NCBI GenBank assembly: GCA_020425605.1
Contig: JAGQRH010000021.1
Span: forward strand, 1,791-65,790
DNA from: Planctomycetota bacterium
GTDB taxonomy: Bacteria; Planctomycetota; UBA8742; UBA2392
Length of the DNA: 64,000 nucleotides
Direction: 5' to 3'
The notes under the pieces were generated by a model. That model searched no databases and was not told where the DNA came from. It saw only the letters and a list, made by a program, of their open reading frames with translations. Both the position numbers and the translations under genes were made by a program. Within the stretch, counting starts at the first letter, position 1, and the number at the start of each line of letters is the position of its first letter. Positions 8,310 through 15,820 of this stretch are shown here, piece after piece.

Positions 8310-9137
8310 ATGAATTCAAGCGCAGCGACTTCCAGCGTAGGCGGCCACGTGAGCGGTTTTGCCGCAACGCGTCGCAGTGACGGCTGGTGGCACGGCTGGG
8401 CGCTTACAGCCGGCGGCTTGATCCTGTTTTTCGGCTACCTCACCGTGCGCGCAATGACTGGCCAGTACTACTGGGCCGATCCGTACATCAGCCCCGTCGC
8501 TTCGCCGCCACTGTTTACACCCGTGAGTGGGCCCGGTGTCGTGCCGCTGCATCATGCGTGGTTCGGCGCTTTCCCGAAGTTCTGGCCGAGGTTTCTGCCG
8601 CAGTCGCCCGCGTTTTTCATCCCGGGACTGGCGATCGCCTTCCGCGCGACCTGCTACTACTACCGCAAGGCCTACTATCGTGCGTTTGCCGCTTCACCGC
8701 CCGCATGCGCGGTCGGCGGCGCCCCATTGAAGTATCGCGGCGAAACGGCGCTGCTGTTGTTCCAGAACCTTCACCGCTACGTGCTGTACGGCGCGTTGTT
8801 CCTGCTGGTTTTCCTGTGGTACGACGCGTTCGCCGCGTTCTTCCGGCACGGCAAGTTCGGTATCGGAGTCGGAACGCTGGTGCTGATCATCAACGCGACG
8901 CTGTTGAGCGGCTACACGTTCGGCTGCCACTCATGGCGCCACCTGATCGGCGGCAAGCTGAACTGCTTCAGCTGCGACGGCGCAAGCAAGACCCGCTACA
9001 AGATCTGGAAGAAATCGACCTGGCTCAATGAGCGCCACATGCTGTTCGCGTGGCTGAGCCTGTTCTGGGTCGCGTTCACTGACTTCTACGTAATGATGGT
9101 TTCCCGTGGCGCGATCACGGACCTACACACCTGGTAA
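8310..9137 (+). CDS. sdhC: Succinate dehydrogenase/fumarate reductase membrane anchor
   Basis: A 275-residue protein with about five membrane helices encoded directly before sdhA. Histidines within or next to helices (HHAWFG, QNLHRYVLYG, GCHSWRHLIGG) could ligate heme b. Its length and single-gene form resemble the fused anchor seen in Actinobacteria and some other phyla rather than the short SdhC+SdhD pair. A cytoplasmic loop contains CFSCDGASKTRYK. The start at 8310 (MNSSAATSS) follows a GGAG ribosome site at 8 nt spacing. The sdhA start is 3 bp downstream. Confidence 0.88.
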   Translation: MNSSAATSSVGGHVSGFAATRRSDGWWHGWALTAGGLILFFGYLTVRAMTGQYYWADPYISPVASPPLFTPVSGPGVVPLHHAWFGAFPKFWPRFLPQSPAFFIPGLAIAFRATCYYYRKAYYRAFAASPPACAVGGAPLKYRGETALLLFQNLHRYVLYGALFLLVFLWYDAFAAFFRHGKFGIGVGTLVLIINATLLSGYTFGCHSWRHLIGGKLNCFSCDGASKTRYKIWKKSTWLNERHMLFAWLSLFWVAFTDFYVMMVSRGAITDLHTW

Positions 9138-9140
9138 CCT

Positions 9141-10991
9141 ATGGCCGGCCCTGAAGTTTCCGAGTTGCAGACATTCGAGCACGACGTGCTGGTCATCGGC
9201 GCGGGCGGCGCAGGTCTGCGCGCGGCTATCGAGTCTTCCGGCCGTGGCATGAACACCGGGCTGGTATGCAAGAGCCTGCTGGGCAAGGCGCACACGGTGA
9301 TGGCCGAAGGCGGCATGGCGGCGGCGCTCGGCTTCACAGATGCGCGCGACAACTGGAAGGTCCACTTCCGCGACACCATGCGCGGCGGCAAGTTCCTGAA
9401 CCAGTGGCGCATGGCGGAACTACACGCCAAGGAAGCTCCGCAACGCGTTCGCGAGCTCGAGGAGTGGGGGGCGGTGTTCGACCGCACGGACAAGGGTCTG
9501 ATCCACCAGCGCAACTTCGGCGGTCATCGCTATCCGCGGCTTGCGCACGTCGGCGACCGCACCGGGCTTGAACTCATCCGCACGCTGCAGGACCACGGAG
9601 TGCACCAGGGCATTAGCGTGCATATGGAATGCACGGTGCTCGACTTGCTGAAAGACGGCGACCGAGTGATCGGTGCGCTCGGCTATTGGCGCGAAACGGG
9701 CCGCTTTGTTCTGTTCAAGGCAAAGGCCGTAGTGCTGTGCAGCGGCGGCGTCGGCAAGGCCTGGCGCGTAACCAGCAACAGCTGGGAGTACACGGGCGAC
9801 GGCCTCGCGATGGCATACCTGGCGGGCGCCGAGCTGATGGACCTTGAGTTCACACAGTTCCACCCGACCGGCATGGTCTGGCCGCCCAGCGTGCGCGGCA
9901 CACTCGTGACCGAGGGCGTGCGCGGCGACGGCGGTATTCTCAAGAATTCCGAAGGCAAGCGTTTCATGTTCGGCTACATCCCCGAGCGCTTTGCGCCGGA
10001 AACCGCCGACACCGAAGACGAGGCCAATCGCTGGCTCAAGGGTGACAAGGAAGCACGCCGTCCGCCTGAGCTGCTGACACGCGACGTGGTTGCACGCGCC
10101 ATCACCCGCGAAGTCAAGGAAGGCCGCGGATCCGAACACGGCGGCGTATACCTCGACATCGCGTCGCGCCTTCCCGCGGAGCAGATCAAGAAGAAGCTGC
10201 CGTCCATGTACCACCAGTTCAAAGAGCTGGCGGAAGTGGACATCACTGCCCAGCCGATGGAAGTCGGCCCGACGCTGCACTACCACATGGGCGGCATCAA
10301 GGTGGACCACGACACGCAGATGACCACCGTGCCCGGCCTGTTCGCGGCGGGCGAGTGCGCGGCCGGCCTGCACGGTGCGAACCGCCTGGGCGGGAACTCG
10401 CTGAGCGACCTGATCGTGTTCGGCAAACGCGCCGGTGAATTCGCATCGGAGTACGCGAACAGCAATGACGCCGGAAAGGTCAACGACGAACAGGTGAAGG
10501 CGGCGCTGCGTCGCGCGACCGATTTCCTGAACCGTGAGGAAGGCCCCAACCCATTCGTCGTGCAGGAAAACCTGCAGGCCATCATGAACGATCATGTCGG
10601 CATCGTACGCGAGGGCGCCGAGCTGTCGGCGGGGCTTGAGAAGCTTGCCGAGTGGAAACAGGAAGCAGAGAAAGCAAAGGCGCACTCGGCCAGCCAGTAC
10701 AACGCCGGTTGGCACACGGCGCTCGACCTGCGCAACCTGGCCATCGCCTCGGAGGGCATCACGCGTGCCGCATTGATGCGCGAGGAAAGCCGCGGCGCCC
10801 ACACGCGCGTTGATTTTGAAGGCGAGCGCGAGGAGTGGGGCAAGTACAACGTATTCGTCTGGCGCGGCGAAGACGGCGAAATGAAAATCGAAAAGCGCGA
10901 ACGTCCGGAGCCCCCGAAGGGGCTGAAGGAAATCGGCTACGCGAAGATCGAAGACCTCGAATCCGGCAAGGTCGGGGCGGACGTAGAATAG
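9141..10991 (+). CDS. sdhA: Succinate dehydrogenase/fumarate reductase flavoprotein subunit
   Basis: A 616-residue flavoprotein that oxidises succinate to fumarate and passes electrons to SdhB. The Rossmann motif GAGGAG lies at residues 20-25, and the FAD-linking histidine is in KAHTVMAEGG (His51). The active-site region FTQFHPTG and the C-terminal FAD motif HGANRLGGNSLSDL are intact. The C-terminal part ends in a charged tail (EKRERPEPPKG). It sits 3 bp after sdhC and abuts sdhB with no gap, forming a compact operon ended by a hairpin at 11770. Fumarate reductase activity cannot be excluded. Confidence 0.97.
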   Translation: MAGPEVSELQTFEHDVLVIGAGGAGLRAAIESSGRGMNTGLVCKSLLGKAHTVMAEGGMAAALGFTDARDNWKVHFRDTMRGGKFLNQWRMAELHAKEAPQRVRELEEWGAVFDRTDKGLIHQRNFGGHRYPRLAHVGDRTGLELIRTLQDHGVHQGISVHMECTVLDLLKDGDRVIGALGYWRETGRFVLFKAKAVVLCSGGVGKAWRVTSNSWEYTGDGLAMAYLAGAELMDLEFTQFHPTGMVWPPSVRGTLVTEGVRGDGGILKNSEGKRFMFGYIPERFAPETADTEDEANRWLKGDKEARRPPELLTRDVVARAITREVKEGRGSEHGGVYLDIASRLPAEQIKKKLPSMYHQFKELAEVDITAQPMEVGPTLHYHMGGIKVDHDTQMTTVPGLFAAGECAAGLHGANRLGGNSLSDLIVFGKRAGEFASEYANSNDAGKVNDEQVKAALRRATDFLNREEGPNPFVVQENLQAIMNDHVGIVREGAELSAGLEKLAEWKQEAEKAKAHSASQYNAGWHTALDLRNLAIASEGITRAALMREESRGAHTRVDFEGEREEWGKYNVFVWRGEDGEMKIEKRERPEPPKGLKEIGYAKIEDLESGKVGADVE

Positions 10992-11741
10992 ATGGCGACA
11001 CGCACATTCAAAGTCTGGCGCGGCGACAAGGACTCCGGTGAGTTCAAGGAATACACCGTGGAGGTCCAGCCGGGCATGGTGGTGCTCGATGGCATCCACC
11101 GCATCCAGGCCGAGCATTCATCGGATCTGGCCGTGCGCTGGAACTGCAAGGCGGGCAAGTGCGGCTCGTGCTCGATGGAAATCAACGGCAAGCCGCGCCT
11201 CGGCTGCATGACGCGCCTGAATACATTCGCGCCGGGCGAGACGATCACTGTCCAGCCGCTGAAGACCTTCCCGCTGATCAAGGACCTGGTCACCGACGTC
11301 AGCTGGAACTTTGAGCAGAACAAGCGCATTCCGCCGCTGAAGCCCCGCGCGCGCGACGCCGACGGCAACTATCGCATGATGCAGGAAGACGTTGATCGCG
11401 TGCAGGAGTTCCGCAAGTGCATCGAGTGCTTCCTGTGCCAGGACGTGTGCCACGTGCTGCGCGACCACAAGAAGCATGACCACTTCGTCGGTCCGCGTTT
11501 CATGATTCGGCTGGCCCAGCTCGAGATGCATCCGCTCGATACGGCCGACCGCGTGCCGCAGATGCGCAAGGAATTCGGCAGCGGCTGGTGCAACATCACA
11601 CGCTGCTGCACCGAAGTCTGCCCCGAGCACATCCAGATCACCGACAACGGCATCATCCCGATGAAGGAGCGCGTGGTCGATCGCTACTATGACCCGATCG
11701 CATGGTTCATGAAGAAGGTCTTCGGCGGCAGCAAAGCCTAG
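10992..11741 (+). CDS. sdhB: Succinate dehydrogenase/fumarate reductase iron-sulfur subunit
   Basis: A 249-residue electron-transfer subunit. The [2Fe-2S] cysteines are Cys52, Cys57, Cys60 and Cys72 (NCKAGKCGSC and GCMTR). The [4Fe-4S]/[3Fe-4S] ligands are Cys143, 146, 149 and Cys153, with Cys200, Cys206 and Cys210 in the second group (GWCNITRCCTEVCPEH). Electrons would flow from the SdhA flavin through these clusters to quinone at the anchor. The ATG immediately follows the sdhA stop, and a strong terminator follows. Confidence 0.97.
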   Translation: MATRTFKVWRGDKDSGEFKEYTVEVQPGMVVLDGIHRIQAEHSSDLAVRWNCKAGKCGSCSMEINGKPRLGCMTRLNTFAPGETITVQPLKTFPLIKDLVTDVSWNFEQNKRIPPLKPRARDADGNYRMMQEDVDRVQEFRKCIECFLCQDVCHVLRDHKKHDHFVGPRFMIRLAQLEMHPLDTADRVPQMRKEFGSGWCNITRCCTEVCPEHIQITDNGIIPMKERVVDRYYDPIAWFMKKVFGGSKA

Positions 11742-11769
11742 TCACTAAACCCAGACTACCAAACAACTT

Positions 11770-11800
11770 GCGCCGGCCCCTTGCGGGCCGGCGCTTGTTA
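11770..11800 (+). terminator. Terminator of the sdhCAB operon
   Basis: A 10-bp perfect stem GCGCCGGCCC/GGGCCGGCGC with loop CTTGC is followed by TTGTTA, 28 bp after the sdhB stop. Confidence 0.82.
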
Positions 11801-11908
11801 CACGGCGTTTACCCCGAAACGCGGGAACTCCTTCATACTTATAGCGTCCTAGCTGTGCGTAACGATTGGGATGCAGGCAAGTAGTGGAAGTGACCCGTGG
11901 GGGAAGCA

Positions 11909-14215
11909 ATGCGCAAGCCGAAGCTGTCCGTTTTCAGTCTCGCTCAGCTAATCATCACAGTGGCCGCTGTCATGTTCGGCGTCTATGGCGTGATCCACTC
12001 CGGCGAAGCGCCGGCCAACGCCCCCGTGGTCGCCAACGCGACCGGCGACGTCGGCCCGCTTGACGGTGGCTCCGCGTGCTCGCCGCTTGAAATGCCGATT
12101 GCGAAGCCGCAGCCGGTGGTCGGCCCGGTCGTGAAGGTTGACGTGCCCCGAGAGCCGGCCGTCTTCAACCCGGACGACCGCGGCAGCGGCAGCATGAAGG
12201 GCACCATCAGGTTCACCGACGGCCGCGCCGTTGAGGGCATGAAGGTGATGGCCATCAGCACGCAGGCCGACGTTGGCACACCGACCTGGGACCTGGACAA
12301 CATCGCCAAGACCCACAAGGAGTACGACGACTACTTCCGCGCCCTCGAGCGCAACACGCGCATCACCTACTCGGACGCAACGGGCAATTTCGCAATCGAA
12401 GGGCTCGACCCGAGCCACAGCTACCGCGTCAGCGTCAACGACCCCGAGATCGGCGAGAGTCAGCAGGTCGCCCGCTCCGGCAGCAACCTGACGTTCCAGT
12501 TTGAAGTGCCGGTTGTGCTGGAAGGCGTTGTCAGCTGCGAGGGCGGCAAGCTGCCGCGCGACTGGTGGGTGACCGTCAACGCTGACAGCGGCCAGGGCTG
12601 GTTTGAGTACGTGCAGTCCGCTTCTTTCCATGATGCCGACGGCAAGTTCCGTATCCGTGCAAAGGCCGGCAAGGTGCAGGTCGTGGTTACAGCCGCGGGT
12701 TGGGTGCAGGACAAGGTCCCCGTTGTGGAAATCGGCGCCGAAGGCGGCAGCTGCGACGTGAGGCTCCTCAAGGCAGCGAGCCTGAGCGGCACTGTCACAT
12801 CGACCGATGGCAACCCGATGCCCAGCGTTGCCGTGACCGTCGCCGGCCAGGGAGGGGACACCTACGGTACATGGCGCGGCGACTATGACGGCTGGGAAGA
12901 GTCTTCACGCTCGTCTGACTTGAGAGAAGCCCTTTCGGCGGAAGTGAAGTCACTTCGCAGACTCGCAGAGGACAAGAACTCGCTGGAAGACCTGGACTAC
13001 TTCGTCGGCGGCATGTCGGGCTACACTGACCAGGACGGCAAGTATCGCATTGAGGGGCTGCGGCCGGGCACGTTTACAGTGACCGCAACGATGGGCAGCT
13101 TTGAAGCCTCGCGCGAGATCACTTTGGGCGGCGGTGAGAACTACGCTGACTTCAGCATCGACTCCGGCTGCCGCGTCAAGATTGTCGCGACAAACACGAG
13201 CGGCAAGAAAGTAACGCCCAGCTACGCCTGGTTCATAGACAGCAGCAGTCAATACGCCCAGTGCGTGCAGCTGGCGTCAACCGATGGATCAATCGAGTAC
13301 ATCGGCATCAAGGAAGGCACATGGACCATGACCGTTCAGGCGCCGGGCTACCCGCAGCTTGAGCAGGAAGTGCGGATCGGCCGCGGCTCAAACACCGTGG
13401 ACGTCGTGTTTGAGGAGCCCGCTACGCTGACTGGCAAGATCAGTTCCCCGAGCGGCAAAGTGCCTGCAAACCTTTACGTCTGCCTGACGTCAGCCGACGG
13501 TGGTGATGACCGCGGCGGTCGTAAATCGAAGAAGATGGCCAACGCGCAGTGGTTTACCGTGGACGCCAAGGGCAACTACAAGGCCGAAAACCTGAAGCCC
13601 GGCGATTACAACTTCAGCGTTCAGTTCAATCAGAACGACCAGCTCTACAATCAGGCCCTGACGCTGAGTGCCGGCGAGCAGACCCAGGATGCCCAGATTG
13701 ACGAAGGCTGCAGCCTCACCGTCACGGTGGATATCGCGTCGGAGTTGAAGTCCAAGGACGGCATCTCCATCTCAGTATCCAAGACAGGCAAGGACGGCGG
13801 CTACGTCAGCCGCTACGCGCCGCTCGACAGCAGCAACCGGGCAGAATTCAGCTTCCTGCCTGAAGGTGACTACTACGTGATGGCCTACTGCCAGGACGGC
13901 ACACAGAGCTACGTGACGGCAACCGTGAACCGAGGCAGCAATGCGGTCACGCTATCGCTCGGCCCGCCGAATTGCGTCAAAATCACCCAGGTGGCGGACG
14001 GCTATCAGGCCGCAGACGCTGGCGTGCTCGTTGGCGACCTGATCATTGAGTACAACGGCATCATCGTCCACAACATGGAAGAGCTGGTCGCCGAAGTGCA
14101 GTCCACCAAGGAAGAAGACAACCTGACCATGGTCGTCGTCCGCGACGGCAGCACGCTGACGTTCCGCCTGAAGGGCGGGCGAATCGGTATCAACGGCGAC
14201 AACTTCCGCCGCTAG
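11909..14215 (+). CDS. Carboxypeptidase-regulatory-like repeat protein with C-terminal PDZ domain
   Basis: A 768-residue protein with one N-terminal anchor helix (about residues 10-32, LAQLIITVAAVMFGVYGVI). Several Ig-like carboxypeptidase-regulatory-type domains follow, with the recurring pattern G-x-V/I ... D-x-D/Q-G-K/N-F/Y-R/A-I-E/R-G-L-x-P-G (for example DGKYRIEGLRPG and TGNFAIEGLDPS). The last 85 residues form a PDZ domain (GVLVGDLIIEYNGIIV). The protein should be exported and membrane-tethered, probably binding other envelope proteins or peptides. The ATG at 11909 has GGGGGAAG directly upstream and is preferred to a GTG four codons earlier. No enzymatic motif is visible. Confidence 0.85.
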   Translation: MRKPKLSVFSLAQLIITVAAVMFGVYGVIHSGEAPANAPVVANATGDVGPLDGGSACSPLEMPIAKPQPVVGPVVKVDVPREPAVFNPDDRGSGSMKGTIRFTDGRAVEGMKVMAISTQADVGTPTWDLDNIAKTHKEYDDYFRALERNTRITYSDATGNFAIEGLDPSHSYRVSVNDPEIGESQQVARSGSNLTFQFEVPVVLEGVVSCEGGKLPRDWWVTVNADSGQGWFEYVQSASFHDADGKFRIRAKAGKVQVVVTAAGWVQDKVPVVEIGAEGGSCDVRLLKAASLSGTVTSTDGNPMPSVAVTVAGQGGDTYGTWRGDYDGWEESSRSSDLREALSAEVKSLRRLAEDKNSLEDLDYFVGGMSGYTDQDGKYRIEGLRPGTFTVTATMGSFEASREITLGGGENYADFSIDSGCRVKIVATNTSGKKVTPSYAWFIDSSSQYAQCVQLASTDGSIEYIGIKEGTWTMTVQAPGYPQLEQEVRIGRGSNTVDVVFEEPATLTGKISSPSGKVPANLYVCLTSADGGDDRGGRKSKKMANAQWFTVDAKGNYKAENLKPGDYNFSVQFNQNDQLYNQALTLSAGEQTQDAQIDEGCSLTVTVDIASELKSKDGISISVSKTGKDGGYVSRYAPLDSSNRAEFSFLPEGDYYVMAYCQDGTQSYVTATVNRGSNAVTLSLGPPNCVKITQVADGYQAADAGVLVGDLIIEYNGIIVHNMEELVAEVQSTKEEDNLTMVVVRDGSTLTFRLKGGRIGINGDNFRR

Positions 14216-14231
14216 CTACGCGACAGCAAGC

Positions 14232-14260
14232 AAGGGGGGCGGCCAAACTGCCGCCCCCTT
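14232..14260 (+). terminator. Terminator of the PDZ-protein gene
   Basis: A GGGGGCGGC/GCCGCCCCC stem with a CAAACT loop lies 16 bp after the stop codon. The 3' T-tract is short, and the hairpin ends only about 15 bp before the start of the TPR gene. Confidence 0.65.
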
Positions 14261-14275
14261 GGCTATGATGTGTCG

Positions 14276-15568
14276 ATGCAGGCTGAAACCGCCTATTTCT
14301 TCCGGCACGCGCTGCTTCGCGACGCTGCCTATGCCCTGCAACTTCCCAGTGAGCGGGCGATGCTGCATTGCCTCGTGCTCGATGTGATCGACAAGATCTT
14401 TGACGTGCCCCGGTTTCAGGCAGACTGGTTCGTGCCCACGCACCTCGACCGTGGTACAGCAATCGATGGCATGGCCGCTGAGCTGGTGAACCATGCCGTG
14501 GCAGCGGCCGAGGCCCACCCGGATGCCGAGATCCTGCGACAGCTTGAAATCAGTTTTCGCTGGCGCGCGGCCGTCCATGCGGACAGGCAGTTTGACTTGC
14601 GCACGGCGGCTGAGATGTTCGGTGCGCTGGCCGGCATTGCGGACTGCCCGGGGGAAGTGCGGTTCGCCGCTCTTCGCTACGCCGGCGACACGGCATCCCG
14701 CCGCGGCATTCCCATCGAAGCCGAAGCCCACTACCGTGCCGCGCTGGAACACGCGCAAAAGAACGGTATGCCGGTCGGCGTGGGTCGCGCGCTAGGGTCT
14801 TTGGGCAGTCTGTACAGCATCCTGGGACGTGCCGACGAGGCTCGTGACTACCTAGAGAAGGCATTGGAAGCGCATCGCGATGCCCGGGACGCGGACAGTG
14901 TGCCGGTCACACTGGGCAGCCTTGGAGTCCTGTGTCATCAGCTTGGCCTGATGGAAGAAGCCGAGACCCACTATCGGCGGACGCTGGAATTGGCAGTCGA
15001 GACCAAAGACGAGGTGCTGGAGGCGAGTACCCTGGCCAATTTCGGCGCCCTCCTGCGGCGTACCGGCCGAGAGACTGAGGCACTGGCCGCATTCGAGCGA
15101 GCCTTGCGTGTCTATCGACACTCTGGAATCCGGAGAGGCGAGGGGGTCGTACTGGGCAACCTGGCAAACCTGTATCGCGACTCGGGCCGGCTGGATGAGG
15201 CGGCGGACCTGTATGCCCGGTCACTCGCCATACACCGCGAGGTCGGGAATCGGCGCAGCATTGGAATCACAACCGGGAATCTGGCTCAGCTTCTTGAGAT
15301 GCAAGGTCAGCGACGCGAGGCCATTTCACGCTATGCCGAAGCGCTTTTTGTAAACCTGGAAGTCGGCAATCTGCCCTTTGTGGCGCTGGCGCACGGCAGG
15401 CTTGGCGTGCTGAAGCTGCTGGACGGCGCAGAAGGCGAGGCTAAAGACCACTTGCGCAAGGCCCTGCAGGACTTTGCAGCGGCCGGAATGTCGAATGAAG
15501 CGAATGAATTGAGACAAAAGTGGGGTCAGGCGTGCCGCGAGCGGGGCATTGAACCTGGGATCGATTGA
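14276..15568 (+). CDS. TPR-repeat protein resembling the C-terminal part of a STAND regulator
   Basis: This 430-residue protein opens with FFRHALLRDAAYALQLPSER, the segment found at the end of the winged-helix region of STAND/AAA regulators and TPR-kinases. About seven TPR units follow (for example GRALGSLGSLYSILGRADEARDYLEKAL and GVVLGNLANLYRDSGR). No nucleotide-binding or catalytic domain is present. Start choice is uncertain: ATG 14276 or GTG 14270. Neither has a ribosome site, and a terminator hairpin lies just upstream, so the gene may be a 5'-truncated relic or a free adaptor. TPRs mediate protein contacts; the partners are unknown. Confidence 0.75.
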   Translation: MQAETAYFFRHALLRDAAYALQLPSERAMLHCLVLDVIDKIFDVPRFQADWFVPTHLDRGTAIDGMAAELVNHAVAAAEAHPDAEILRQLEISFRWRAAVHADRQFDLRTAAEMFGALAGIADCPGEVRFAALRYAGDTASRRGIPIEAEAHYRAALEHAQKNGMPVGVGRALGSLGSLYSILGRADEARDYLEKALEAHRDARDADSVPVTLGSLGVLCHQLGLMEEAETHYRRTLELAVETKDEVLEASTLANFGALLRRTGRETEALAAFERALRVYRHSGIRRGEGVVLGNLANLYRDSGRLDEAADLYARSLAIHREVGNRRSIGITTGNLAQLLEMQGQRREAISRYAEALFVNLEVGNLPFVALAHGRLGVLKLLDGAEGEAKDHLRKALQDFAAAGMSNEANELRQKWGQACRERGIEPGID

Positions 15569-15820
15569 CCGGGTCGTGGCTTGCAGCAAAGTGCCTGTTG
15601 TCACGCATCGTGAGTAGCCTGTGGGTGGTAATCCAGTGACCAAGTCGTGGCCTTGACCCCCTGCTTTTCGTGCTTGACGGGCGGGTGTGCGTGGCTAACC
15701 TTCTTTTTACCCCCCGAATTTTTGCGAACCCCTGGTTCCCCTGGTGTATTGCGACAATGGCCCCCCGGCTAATTGCCGGCTTAGCATTTGTCGCGGACCC
15801 CAAGGCGAGGACTACGCTCA

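Noticed and set aside
9420-11117. 565-codon minus-strand ORF
   Set aside because: Antisense to sdhA/sdhB, both of which have complete cofactor motifs.
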